A DNA stretch of 64,000 bases from Hymenopellis radicata (lineage: Eukaryota > Basidiomycota > Agaricomycetes > Agaricales > Physalacriaceae). Location: the NCBI GenBank assembly GCA_015501595.1, contig JADNRX010000035.1, positions 62,001 to 126,000 on the forward strand, read 5' to 3'. This document shows, piece after piece, positions 33,044-44,261 of the stretch; within the stretch, counting starts at the first letter, position 1; each line of letters starts with the position of its first letter. Below the pieces are notes generated by a model. The model searched no databases and was not told the DNA's origin. It saw only the letters and a program-made list of their open reading frames with translations. The translations under genes were made by a program, and so were the position numbers.

Positions 33044-34817
33044 TATTTTTGATAGGTCGCGGTACAACACTTCGACATTGACTACAACAATCTCGACGAT
33101 CGCACTAGCTGGAACCCTGGGTTTGATTAGCCTAGTCTAGGACGACCGTCTCCTCTCTATTTCACGAAACTTTGCTTCATTTTACCTCTATATAATCTAC
33201 AACTCGAATAATGTCTTCTACGGATTTCCGGAGAACAAGCCGAATGGACAATGTGTCACCCACGAATGGTGACCGTGTCAAGACGGCACAAGGTATGCAA
33301 ACAGTCGACGATAATGTTATTGACCACGTATTACAGCAACGAACCGGTAGACGTACCGGTGATAATCCTTTCCACACTCCAGCTAGGGATGTCCTTGAGA
33401 CTCCTAGTCTGCGTACTGGCTCCGTCAAGATGGGGAGCCAGGAGATCCCCGAAAGGGAGAAGTCCAAGACGGATATGGCCACTGCTTTGGAGAGCAGCCG
33501 TTCCTTGGACCACGGTCGTGCACCGTGGGGCGACAATGATGATCATCGCCCATGGACGCCGGTCTCAATGCGACATCGGCACAGCCGTAGCACCAGTACG
33601 GCGAATGTAACTACACACGGTAGTCCCAGTAATATCCTAGGTAGATCTATAAAAAATAGATTTAGTATATTGAACCCGGAACAAGACACCAATGTTCAAC
33701 CGGAGAAAGAAATTTCCCAGGAAGTGCAAGAACAAGTTAGGAATCATACTCGAGTAACATCCAATCCGGATGCTAGTGATGCTGACTTTGAGCACCAAGA
33801 CCGTGACACGAGCCTCAAGCAGAAGAATCACGCCAAATCGCGCCAGCCGAAAGCGGTAAAGAACTTTTACCACAGAAGGAAACATGACGATTCCTCAGAG
33901 TCGGAACCAGTCAAGAAGAAGCGGGCACAAACAAAGCGCAAGAGAAAGGCCAGGGAAACCTTAAGCCCTTTCAACCAGATAGCCCCAAATAGTCATTTGG
34001 CTCGTGCGTTGAAATCTACAATGCCAAGAAAGTCATCAAGAACAGTACCCGACGAAAGCTCGGACAGCAGCTCGGATGAGCACTCACGTGGGCGTGACTC
34101 GCACAATCCCAGTCCAGGATCCCCTCCAGATTCATCGGACTCGGATAGTCCCAGTCCCAGTTCAACCAGCTCCTCGGAGACGTCCAGCTCAGACTCTGAT
34201 GTAGGTGTTAAATACCGAAAGAAAAGGCACAAGAAACAACACGTCCATCGACCCGTGTTGAAGCCGGATGCACCAGACAAGTACGACGGGGAACCAAATC
34301 TTCGAACCTTCATGAAGTTCGTCACGGACGGAGCAGCATACGTCCGCGACGGCCATGTTCCCAAGAAGGATCAAGTCCGGAAACTCACACATTTCTTGAC
34401 CGGCATAGCACACGATTTCTATGTGTCTACGGTAGCCGATAATCCACGGCGATGGCGGCTGCACAAGTTCTTTGTTGAATTATACAACTACTGCTTCCCG
34501 TTAACGTTTCGTCTCGATCAACGCAAGAAATTAGAACGTACCGTACAAGGCAACCGTACTGTACGGCAGTATATGGCGGAACTACGCGAATTGTTCAATA
34601 CAGTTGGAATCATTGATGAACGGGAAAAGGTTCACAAACTTTGGTCAGGCCTGAACACAGAAATTCAGCAAGGTCTATGGCGAGATCGGCTCAACCCGGA
34701 GATATCTTCGTACAAGAAGGTGGAGCACCATGCCGAAGTGATTGAACACATCGAGAATATTGCCGCCGTGGAAGGATCGTCAGATGACGACTCGGACAGT
34801 GGATCTGAAAGAACAGC

Positions 34818-36024
34818 TAGTGAGTAGCGCGGGTGTCCCGAGGGTATTTCGGTTGGGACCCCTACCCGTACCCTCGACTTACCCGGTCCCGCAGTGCGGG
34901 TGCGGGTTACCCGCCAGAATGGTTGCAGGTCTTACTCGGCCAGCACTACCACCTTGCCATTACCTCCCAGGATTCATGCTCAGCGAGCATCCCCGGGCAA
35001 TGGCACGGGGACAGTCAGCTGAGCATGAGGGCAGGGTGGTAGGAGGTGAGGTGGGAACAGCAATGAGGGAGGGAAGTTGAGGGAAGTGGTGGTGGTGGTG
35101 GTGGTGTTGTCCTTATCGTTGACTCGTCATCCGCGTTGCATCCATCCTCACGTCCGTCCCCTCCTCGGGTCCGCCTCCTCCTCGTGTCGCGTCCATCCCC
35201 GCGTCTGTCTTCTCCTCGCGTCTGTCACCTCTGCATCACATCTTGCCTGCGCCTCCACCTGTGCTCTGGGAAATGACACTGTAGAGATATTAGCGCAAGT
35301 CTAGACCACGTAGAAGATGGTGATGCACAGCCCGTGTCGCGGGGAAGCAACGGTGCCCATACATCCAAAGGCAGACCTGACGAGTCGACTGGCGTGTCCG
35401 ACGTAACATTCTGCCAGTCCACGCCTTCCGGAGGGGGTTTAGTCGATGCAGAGTCAGATGTATCCGCGATGGCGCTGGCCGACATGGAGACCGAGTCGTC
35501 GGACTATTCCCAGTCCTGGTGCTGCCCGTTTTCAGGGGGCTTACGCGTCGTCCTCTGGTCGGTTAGACAACTCTGGGTCGTCCGCTGGTCCATTGACGCC
35601 GACTTAAAGTCGAGCGCCGGTGCTACCATCGCCGACATAAAGTCGAGCGATGGTGCCGTGGTCGCCGACTTGAAGTCGAGCGACGGGTGGTGATCATGGT
35701 GGAGGGAGGATGCAAGATAGACACCCCGATCGCACGCTTACGCGTCGCGTCGGAACTCGGCCCGGTACGCCGGATCAGGCAAAATTGTCGTGTATGCCTC
35801 GTTTGAGCCATGCAAGGCTCCATTTTACTTGCAATAAATTTTTAAATTAAGCCTAAATACATCTTGATAATTGCGTGTCACTGGGTGAGGACTCGCAGTC
35901 CGTTGTACGGGTAAGAAAGGGTGACGCGGGTTACAGCGGGTTCTCGGACCGAGACCCTTACCCGGACCCTGACCCACCCGCATCCGTGACCCGGACCGGG
36001 TGCTCTGACCCGGGCTATTCACTA
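34818..36024. mobile_element. Non-autonomous hAT-type element in gag, site 1 (1207 bp)
   Basis: TIRs TAGTGAGTAGCGCGGGT and inverted TAGTGAATAGCCCGGGT. The target AGAACAGC is duplicated exactly at 34810-34817 and 36025-36032. Words GGGTC / ACCCG fill both subterminal zones. The interior has a CCCCGGGCAATGGCACGGGG palindrome-like core (34991), a GTG microsatellite (35086-35106) and repeated CTTACGCGTCG. Confidence 0.93.
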
Positions 36025-36189
36025 AGAACAGCAGATGGATCAGATTCCAATGCGAATTCAAACAGTCCAGACTCACACTCAGAATCCGATGAAGATGCGC
36101 ACAATGAAAGCGGCTTGAGGAGCTGGTCATCTCGATTTGGACCATCTAAAAGTGAGATAGATATCCTTCGAGCCGCCGGAAGGTGTTTC

Positions 36190-37426
36190 TAGTGAAAAGC
36201 ACGGGTACGGGTCACCCGGTCCGGGTTCGGGTCGGGTTATGTGCCGGGTAGGGGTCGGGTGTCGGTCCGAGTACCCGTCGGGAACCCGGCAACCCGTTTC
36301 AACCCGTGCTAGAGATCAGCATGAGTGGGACGTGCGGGTTTGGTGTGGCAAGTATATACCAAGTATCTGCTTACTGTTGACTATAGATTTTCATAGATTT
36401 TCTTGGATTTATTTGGGCTCAAATGAGCCTAACGTCGTTGAGCAACGGCGGTGCGAACACATATCCGCGATCGCCGAGGTGGCCGAACGTCCCGGCAATT
36501 GCCGGATAACGATCGGCCAGCTCTGATCTCCATCTCTTGCCTCTTACCATTACAGCACGACATTAACGTCGTGCTTGTCGGCCCCAGAACTTTTTCTGGG
36601 GCCTGTCTGACTTGTTTTCTTTCTTCTCCTTCGCTTTTCCTGTGCGGTTTGGCTTCGCGCCGGCCGCTGCGCCCTCGGATACGTTCCGGGGCGATCTTTG
36701 GCGCTTGTCTCGGTGACGGGGCTCCTGCGTATGGATTTGGACGGTGTAAGCCCTCGCGACGAGGCCGCCACACCTGGATAGCGAGTGTGCACACTTGGCA
36801 GCCGGATCTGCCCACCTGCTCGCATTTTCTCACGCGTGCGTCGCGACGACAATCAGGACGTCGACGACAACAACAACAACGACCGCGTTCAGGCCGTCGT
36901 ACTCCTTGCGGATGCGGGCGCTTCAATGACAACGCCCAGGACGACAACGACAACGACAACTACAAAATCCAAGGACTACTTATTCGCGCTCTGCGACCAC
37001 GAGTCAGACTAGGGGCTGGACGGCGTCGCGGACGCGTCCCAGCTCAAATGGTGCATTTTTTGTATTCTAATCTATTCATTGTGGCTTATCTTTGCGTGCA
37101 CGCAGCCCCAATGCCACATCGTGGTCCGCTCATCGCCGTCACCTTCTCCTCACGTCGTCTCTGCCCTCACCATCATCCCGTTCGTGCTCCCCACCACTGT
37201 CCCAGCTATCGTGCACGTCGGACAGCCCCTGCGCAATTGCTCGGGGGTCGGCGGCGGGCACGAAATGCCTCTCTATTCCTCGCGGGTGCGGGTATACCCG
37301 CCACCCTTCTCGTACCCGAGGGTAAAATGACGGGTAACCCGTACCCGAGCGTCGGGTGCGGGTATAGCGTCGGGTTCGGGTCGGGAGTGCTCACGAGCAC
37401 CCGTACCCGACCCGTGCTATTCACTA
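36190..37426. mobile_element. Non-autonomous hAT-type element C in gag, site 2 (1237 bp)
   Basis: TIRs TAGTGAAAAGCACGGGT and inverted TAGTGAATAGCACGGGT. The target GGTGTTTC is duplicated exactly at 36182-36189 and 37427-37434. It is almost the same sequence as element B apart from B's nested inserts, which makes C the reference for locating those inserts. Confidence 0.95.
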
Positions 37427-37572
37427 GGTGTTTCCAATGTAAGCAATACGGACATATCGCGCGAAACTGTCCACAGGGATTCGCGGCGAAAGAACCAGAA
37501 AGTATTGAACCGGCGAAAATTCAGATTTCGGGAGTAACCTTCGACATGGAAGAATTGCGCCGGCTCTCTGCC

Positions 37573-38811
37573 TAGAGACTGCCACGGATCGTGAACCGGA
37601 TCGATCCGCGATCCGTTTCACGGATATCCGTGGCCTCAAACACCAGACCGTGACCGTCCAACGATCCGGATCGCCTACAGGATCCGATCCGTTAGGCGAT
37701 CCGATCCGCGGATCGTGGCACGGTTCCGACTCGCGGATATCCGTGGGTGAGAAGCATTTTTCGTCGCGGCGCGGTCCACTCAAAGGAGTGAACCACATAC
37801 CTACGACGAAACAATGGTGGATGGGGAGTGGATGGGGAGTGGAGAGGTAAGATCTGGGTAAAATTAAAGTAATACATCAATTGGGTTAGTATACACGAGC
37901 TATACGTACCGCAGAATCCAACACACGTCTAACAAGCCCGATCCGGATCTGTAGGAAGATAAATGCCTGCTTCAACCTATTAATGGTGTCGTTCGAGTAC
38001 ACCAATACGAAATACGCACCTGGCGGCGCGGCGTCGTCTGCAGACGCGCCACGCCCATATTCCCGCTACCTCCGCTCTTGAAGCCTGCTCAGCAGCAGGG
38101 CAGAGGCGTCTCCCATGGTGTTATGGCCTCTTGTAGTCGTTTTCGTTCTCCTGCGTCGCGTGCTGCCCTTTTGAGGGAGCTTTGAACCGTTGCTACGGCC
38201 TCGTGGCCCTAGCAACGGCCTCTGGAATCGTCCTGGCCCTCCGGTGGGGCAGCCACAGGTGGTGGCAGTCGATGCTGCTGTTGGATCGCAGCACGGCAAT
38301 CGTCGTGACGGCTGTCCTGTCTTTGAGACAGGACAGAAGAGACGGCAACGACATGAAGTCGTTCCCATCACCGAACGACTTGAAGTCGATTCGGCAACCA
38401 GACCGATTTGAAATCGCGTCTGGTTGGCGGTGTTGGGCGGGCAGCGCGAGCGAGCTGCGAGTCGGAGGGAGTGAGAGGCATGGTGGAGGTGGAGGAGAGA
38501 GTGATTCGATCACTCGGGATCAATTACTGATCCCGAGTGATCGAGCTGCGACAGCAGAGATGCTCAACGACGACCTCAAATTCAAGACGACCTCAAATTT
38601 CTTGAATTTGAGGTCGTCGTTGAGCGTCTCTGCGTACGGATCGCGGACGGATCAGTGACACGGATATCCGTGGTCACCTCAGCCTGACCGTAACCCGTGC
38701 CGCGATCCGGATCGCACAGATCGGATCGCATTTTTCTGATCCGATCCGCGGATCGAGTCGGGGATCGGGTGGCGGATATCCGCCGATTTACCCGATCCGT
38801 GGCAGACTCTA
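37573..38811. mobile_element. Non-autonomous hAT-type element in gag, site 3, GATCCG-word family (1239 bp)
   Basis: TIRs TAGAGACTGCCACGGATCG and inverted TAGAGTCTGCCACGGATCG. The target TCTCTGCC is duplicated exactly at 37565-37572 and 38812-38819. Subterminal zones are dense in GATCCG, CGGATC and GATATCCG words (37583-37745; 38635-38800). Confidence 0.95.
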
Positions 38812-38849
38812 TCTCTGCCAGCTCTCGGAGCAATCCAGATAACCGATGA

Positions 38850-39668
38850 GATATCGTTGATGCTAGACGATCCCGATGCGGTTGTCAGATCAACACGGGC
38901 ACTATATGGTTAACTGGCACTCGAATTGGAGACAGGCATCAGATTGTAAAGATTACTGCTGAAAGCCTGTTCAGAACATGATTCAGGCATGTAAGATTGG
39001 CTTACCTGAAACTAGAGCGAATTTTGAACATTAAAAACGTGAACGGAGAATCGGTCCCGCCACAACTCTTGGAAACATTGACCACAGACACCCTGATCGC
39101 CTATCTGTCGCATATTACTGAGGAGAGTTTGTCGAACAATAGATTCGAAGACTCACTATGCGTGCAGTCCACTGCCATCGGAGTCTCTACAGGTTTGCTG
39201 TATTTTGGAGACCTGTCTGGATCAGGATCAATTCTCTGCTAATTTTGTTGCAAATGGAACCACGTACTACGGTGAAAGAAGACCGTTATACCGAACTCGT
39301 TGAATAGCGGCGCCGAAAGAACGCGCTGAAACGCAGATATGAATCCGGAAGAGAAAGATGCGATGAATACCGGTGACATTCCAGAACAACGCCTCCCGCG
39401 AGCCGAATGATGCGCAACGTAGTGACGCAGTGAACGAACCAAATGAGATTGATTCCGTCCTTCGAGTCCCTCAGGAACGAAAGGAGGGTGAGGGTACCAA
39501 TTCAATTTCTGAAAAGAAGAATTCAGAGACATTTAGTAACAATCTCCATGGGTGCGGAAGACAACAACGCGCATTCGGGAAAGGAGGACGTTTCTGATGA
39601 TGTCACAAGGACAATATGACGTGCAAGACTTAAGAAGAGATGAGTCGAACTGCACGGAATGGAGGATA
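38850..39668. other. LTR-element interior downstream of gag, no recognised gene
   Basis: Open stretches such as LKLERILNIKNVNGESVPPQ (near 39000) occur but no pol motif is seen. Confidence 0.4.
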
Positions 39669-39922
39669 CTGTAGCGTTTCAACCATAACTTAGTGGCCTG
39701 TGACCCGATATGGTGTGAACCTACAGCGAACAGCTTCGCGATCAGGCACAGAGGCGGCAATTACCCGATTGGGACAGGCCCGCCATTAGGCGGGCCCGAA
39801 AATTTCCTTTTTGAGCGAGGTGACCCTGAAAATGCTGGCCGTGATGCAATATCTAATATGTATAGCTTCGCTTCATGAGGCCTCGTGATCCAATATGAGA
39901 ATTAACGGTTGAAACGCTACAG
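39669..39922. mobile_element. TA-target MITE (Tc1/mariner/pogo type), 254 bp
   Basis: TIRs CTGTAGCGTTTCAACC and, inverted from the other end, CTGTAGCGTTTCAACC. TA is duplicated at 39667-39668 and 39923-39924. It shares the internal string AAAATTTCCTTTTTG with the MITE at 40761. Confidence 0.9.
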
Positions 39923-39924
39923 TA

Positions 39925-40730
39925 TCATGTATTGATGATACTGGGAAACTACAGGGGATTAAGTGGGTAATATGTTCACACTGCAAAGAAAGTGAGCAGG
40001 GGGAGCAAGTAGAGGCAGAACACGTACCAAGTGCCTTGCTTAGCTTCCCACCCCTCCATCTCCATCCATATCCCATTCCGACATCCACCTCCTTCACCAT
40101 CACCAGAACAGTGGATCCGCTGTTCATTACCCTTCTCGACGCGCTCCATACACCCATTATCCCCACCCATAGACCCGGCATCATTCCCCTGCCACGGGTC
40201 GCCGCAGTTCCGGAGACGCTCCCACTCTGCGTGACTGAAACTGCAGCCGATCCTTGTTCCACTGCCTCGTCCAGCTGGTCCGCCAAGGAGATGGCGATTG
40301 AGTTCGTGAATGTCGTCATGTGTTGGAATGACGTTGGATCTTGCTTGTGCACGCGTCGGTGACTGGTGGGAATCCTGTATGCAAAACACTCTCTGCGGAC
40401 AAAGTAGCACAACCTGGCGGCGATGGTGATGAGCGGTTCGGTTAGGATCATACGACTGAAGAAAACGCACCTTGAGAGATTCTGTCGATATTTTGGGAAG
40501 GAGCCGTGGAGTGTTTCCACGGAGAGGTCATGGATTTGGTTCAATCGGCGGCGTGAGAACGACTTGGGAAGACAGCGGGAGATGGAAATGGTCGGTCGAT
40601 GCGCAGGCTGTCGCATATCGAGAATGATGGACGACGAAAGGAAGTCGGTGATGGAGGTACGAGTTGAAGAAGTAAGTCTTCTGATCGCCGGACCGATCGA
40701 TGACCGGGATCACAAGACTTGGAGGGCGCA
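39925..40730. other. LTR-element interior, 3' part, no recognised gene
   Basis: A minus-strand open stretch (about 40360-40030, ISLADQLDEAVEQGSAAVSV) has no motif or splice support. No integrase or reverse transcriptase is visible. Confidence 0.35.
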
Positions 40731-41278
40731 TGTAAGGTTTAGGTACGGGATTACCGGATACTGTACTATTACGATCTAGTCTTCATGGGGCGTTACCCGT
40801 TACGCATACTCTTCACAGATGTTGCTCTTCATTCAGGGTCTAATTTCCTTATATGGGCAGGCGGGAGCGGCGGCGGCAGTCGCCGCCTCTAAAAATTTCC
40901 TTTTTGGGCCTTACCTGGGGCCCAATTTTGGCCATTACACGTTATGGTAGCATGAACTCTTCATTTCACAGGTCCCCGTTACGCGTTATGCGAAGCCTAG
41001 ACCGTAATAGTACAGTATAGACAGTTCTGGACAGTTCTCGCGGGCACGACATTACGCGTACCTATGTGTATCGCAGCCCGCAGTTAGTTTCAGTAGTCAA
41101 AGCTGTGACTACTAGCACAGCATTCTAGAGTATACAGTCCCTAGAGCTTGTGTACAGTAGCAGACAACACACAATCGAGAACCCATCCCTATCAACCTCT
41201 GAACAAATCGACACCCGAAACAAACAGAACCATCCCGTGTGGAACTTGCCGTGTCTCCTCAGTCACACCAAGCCCACA
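40731..41278 (+). repeat. 3' LTR of the gag-only element, split by a MITE
   Basis: The LTR parts 40731-40760 and 41016-41278 together reproduce the 5' LTR (291 bp). Confidence 0.88.
40761..41015. mobile_element. TA-target MITE inside the 3' LTR, 255 bp
   Basis: TIRs CTGTACTATTACGATCTAG and inverted CTGTACTATTACGGTCTAG. TA is duplicated at 40759-40760 and 41016-41017. The 5' LTR shows the empty site (GGATATAGACAG). Confidence 0.93.
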
Positions 41279-42831
41279 GCGGTGCATTTGTACCAGGCCG
41301 AGAAACACGTCGGGAATCAGACAAGGATACGCGAGAAGGAAAGCAGAAGTTTGGCGTAGGGATCGCTATAGATGTATGTGTACCGTTGTTCTATCTGACT
41401 GAACTGGCACTGACACCCAGCAGCCTGGCAACGACCTCCCAAAACCGCAGTCAGCGACACCTCCTCGACACACACCCTCACCCTCCTCGACTGTCCACCT
41501 AGGGTACTCCCTTAAGAACCCCCCGCAGGACGATGTGGCTCCTCAAACATCACCCTCACCTCAAACGGATAAGACGATCCTCCCGTCATCATCCAAGGCA
41601 GTTCCCCTCGCACTCGACGACCACCCCACCCCACTCGACTCCTCACCCAGCCTGTCGTACGACTACATTAAGACCAGAACCAACGGCCCGCCCACCATAC
41701 TCCTCCACTCCCCCCACTCATGACGGTTAACCCACCACTACCGATGGATCCGCCGCTGCATCCCGCCGCGCCGCATGCTTTGCGGACGACGGCAGAGCCA
41801 GGAGCGCAAAGTCAGCCCTGATCCGAACAACCCGCCGAGTCCCGGCCTTGAAGGCGGAGGCGGCTGAGCTGCATGGGTATGCTCAGGAGGTGGTGAAGCG
41901 GGGGCGTTGTGGGCGTGCCAAGGACACCGGCCGTCGTAGTGCGTGTCGGCGCGACGCATCGCATATGGCTCGTGCCGCACCTTGACTGGCGCCGTGCGCT
42001 ATGCTTCGATGTCGATCTCAAAGAGGACGACGTGGCTGTGCGCATTGGGCGCTTCACAGAGCGGTTAAACCCTCATATGGCATCGACGACGATGAACAAG
42101 ATTGCGTTCAAGTCCAAGGTGGTGTCCCGTGCGCATGCAGAGGTCTGGTGCGAGGCGGCGCCAGGCGTGTTTTATGTGCGCGATACGAGGAGTATTAGTG
42201 GAACATTTCTCAACCATGTCAGGTTGAGTCCGGTGAGTGTATTGCGCGACGGAGATATTGTGCAGTTTGGAGTCGACTACCAAAGTGGGACGGAAGATAG
42301 TTATAAGAGTGTCAAGATACGGGTAGAGGAGGGTCGGGAATGGCAGGGTGGGAGGAATGCGTTCAAGTGAGTCCTTTCTGCAAAGTTTCTACTCCACTAA
42401 CGGCTCTCTAGTACGAATGCGTTGCTTGAAGAGTCTGGCTGCAGCACCTGTATAGGTCTCCAAGTCTGGTTCAAGCAGCAGCAAGTCGAATATACCGGCT
42501 GTATTTGTGCGTACTTCTCTTGCCTCGAGATCATCTATTGACATCTCCTTCAGGTATATTCACTGTGTCTATACGGCAAGCGCTTTTCATCGTGCCGTGC
42601 TCACACACATTCCACTACAAATGTATTCGACCGTTGTTGGAGAACCACCACCCTGCGTTTACGTGCCCGCTGTGCCGAACGTTTGCAGACCTTGAGGAGG
42701 ACGTAGAGGTTGAGGTAGGCATCTATCGCCTTTCATATTCTAAAAACTAAATATTTTTATCAGGTCCTTGAGCAGGAGGAAGAAGCACTAGACTCTGACG
42801 CAGACGACGAGGCCGACAAACCCGCTACGCC

Positions 42832-43701
42832 TAGAGTTTTAGGGTCCGGTCCGGTCCGGTCTTAACACCCGAATTTGGAAAGACCAAGGACCGCAACCGG
42901 TCCTAAACTTGCTATTTTTCGAGGAACCGGGACCACAACCGGTTCAAGACCAGGACCGGTTGCACACCCGGTCTTTTGGCGGTCCGCAACCGGTTGAAAC
43001 CGCTAATGGTCGCAACCGGTTGAGACCAGTCCGGACCGAACACGGTTACTCAAAAGATTACAGTAGTCAACACTATAGTAATACAACTACAGTGAGAGAG
43101 TGCTTCCAGAATACTTGAACAGTGTCCGGAGTCATTCTGAGCACTTCTGTATTCTGTTCAGTCTACAGAGTAGGCCAAATTAGGACATGATCAGATATCT
43201 AGTAGACGTCTGCTGCTGCTGCAACCAATACTGCATGAAATATTATACTTCCAGAGAGTGAAATGTTCGTTTTTGGGAGCTGGATTTAATGGGATTTAAA
43301 TCGGATAGCAGTTCATTACCAAATTAGGCAATAAAACGTGATTTAGCGTGATTTCACCTGTATTTTATTGATTACTCATGCATTATGACCTCTACAAATA
43401 TCAACCCAGACACTATCCGGTGCGGAATTCACTGCTCTACAATTCGTACACTCACACCCAAGTCCAAAAACCACTGTGTAGCTCATAAACTAGCATATAT
43501 ACCTGTTTTAAGCGAAAACCCGGTTGCAACCGGTCCCAACCGGTCCTACCCGGTTGCAGATAATCTTAGAATGGCCCAGGACCGTCAACCGCAACCGGTT
43601 GCAACCGCCAACCGGTCCGTCTCACAACCGGTCCTAAACGGTTGCAGTCCGGTCCGGTCTGCGGTCTTTTGCGGTCTTTGCAACTGGACCTGTAAACTCT
43701 A
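42832..43701. mobile_element. Non-autonomous hAT-type element, ACCGGTT-word family (870 bp)
   Basis: TIRs TAGAGTTTTAGGGTCCGGT and inverted TAGAGTTTACAGGTCCAGT. The target GCTACGCC is duplicated exactly at 42824-42831 and 43702-43709, and occurs once in the intact paralog near 25161. Both subterminal zones are built from GGTCCGGT, CAACCGGTT and GGTTGCAACC words. No coding region. Confidence 0.95.
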
Positions 43702-43896
43702 GCTACGCCTTGAAAGGCAGCAAAGGAGAAACAATGTCAGGAAGATCGTGAGCGAGACGCAGGGGCAGAGACCGAGGTTGAGGGTTACGGTTCGGCGGGT
43801 CGACGTCGCAGCAGGATGGAGATTGATTTAGAAGGGATACGGGACGAGGAGGCAGAGGCAGAGGCAGAGGCCGACATGGAGGAGCAGGCGATGGAC

Positions 43897-44183
43897 TGTT
43901 GGCATCACAAGCCGGTACCGCGAAGTCACCAGACTGACTCGACGTTGACTCGTCGGTGACTCGCACCCGGATCGTCGCTTGGACGAGACGCGCCTGTGTC
44001 GCGTAGACTTTTGTTGGTCCCAGTTGGGGACCCGTTTCCTTTTTATCTTACTCCTTAGAATACTTCACGGCCAGTTGCTTGTTACAGATGTGCATTAAAT
44101 TGTTGTATAAAGTATCGTACAGAAAGAATTGTTTTATTCGTGCTCCCTGCTTTACTTGCCCCGTTCAACTACACTAAGCAATA
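43897..44183 (+). repeat. 5' LTR of the copia element
   Basis: Starts TGTTGGCATC, ends AAGCAATA; differs from the 3' LTR by one base (GACCCGTTT against GACCTGTTT). Confidence 0.95.
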
Positions 44184-44200
44184 GGTTATGGGCCCCGCCC
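44184..44200 (+). other. Primer-binding site of the copia element
   Basis: GGTTATGGGCCCCGCCC directly follows the LTR. It resembles the complement of the anticodon arm of initiator methionine tRNA (GGTTATGAGCCC), implying priming by a half-tRNA as in Drosophila copia and yeast Ty5. Inferred from the match. Confidence 0.55.
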
Positions 44201-44261
44201 GTGCCTAAATTGAACAAAAACCTCCCGCTCACACATACACATCTCTACGCACCGTCGCACC

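Larger units (their letters stand above)
33211..38849 (+). pseudogene. Gypsy-type gag, interrupted three times by hAT elements
   Basis: Starts MSSTDFRRTSRMDNVSPT. A long disordered basic and serine-rich region is followed by a retrotransposon gag core (KPDAPDKYDGEPNLRTFMKF; RLDQRKKLERTVQGNRTVRQ; YMAELRELFNTVGIID). Removing the elements at 34818-36024, 36190-37426 and 37573-38811, each with one 8-bp target copy, gives one frame. It crosses ERT-ADGS, reforms a CCHC zinc knuckle (CFQCKQYGHIARNC) and ends SNPDNR with TGA at 38847-38849. The knuckle is split by the second insertion exactly at its F codon. The protein would package the element RNA. Confidence 0.88.
32753..41278 (+). mobile_element. 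Gag-only LTR retrotransposon carrying five later insertions
   Basis: Two LTRs (32753-33043; 40731-41278 including a MITE) start TGTAAGG and end CCCACA, with a 5-bp target duplication GCGGT at 32748-32752 and 41279-41283. Subtracting three hATs and two MITEs with their target copies leaves about 4.3 kb. The only recognisable gene is gag. I find no protease, reverse transcriptase, RNase H or integrase motif, so it is probably non-autonomous. It lies just upstream of the dead FHA-RING copy. Confidence 0.88.

Noticed and set aside
35086..35106. GTG microsatellite
   Set aside because: Ordinary slippage repeat inside a hAT element.
36451..37575. 374-codon frame fusing element C to the gag zinc knuckle
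   Set aside because: It arises because the element happens to end in frame with gag; target duplication shows the knuckle belongs to the interrupted gag gene.
39873..40616. 247-codon minus-strand frame in the LTR element
   Set aside because: No recognisable motif and no support as antisense gene; crosses a MITE boundary.
44041..44160. Possible separate promoter and gene in the LTR
   Set aside because: It is the LTR itself, repeated at 49270-49390.
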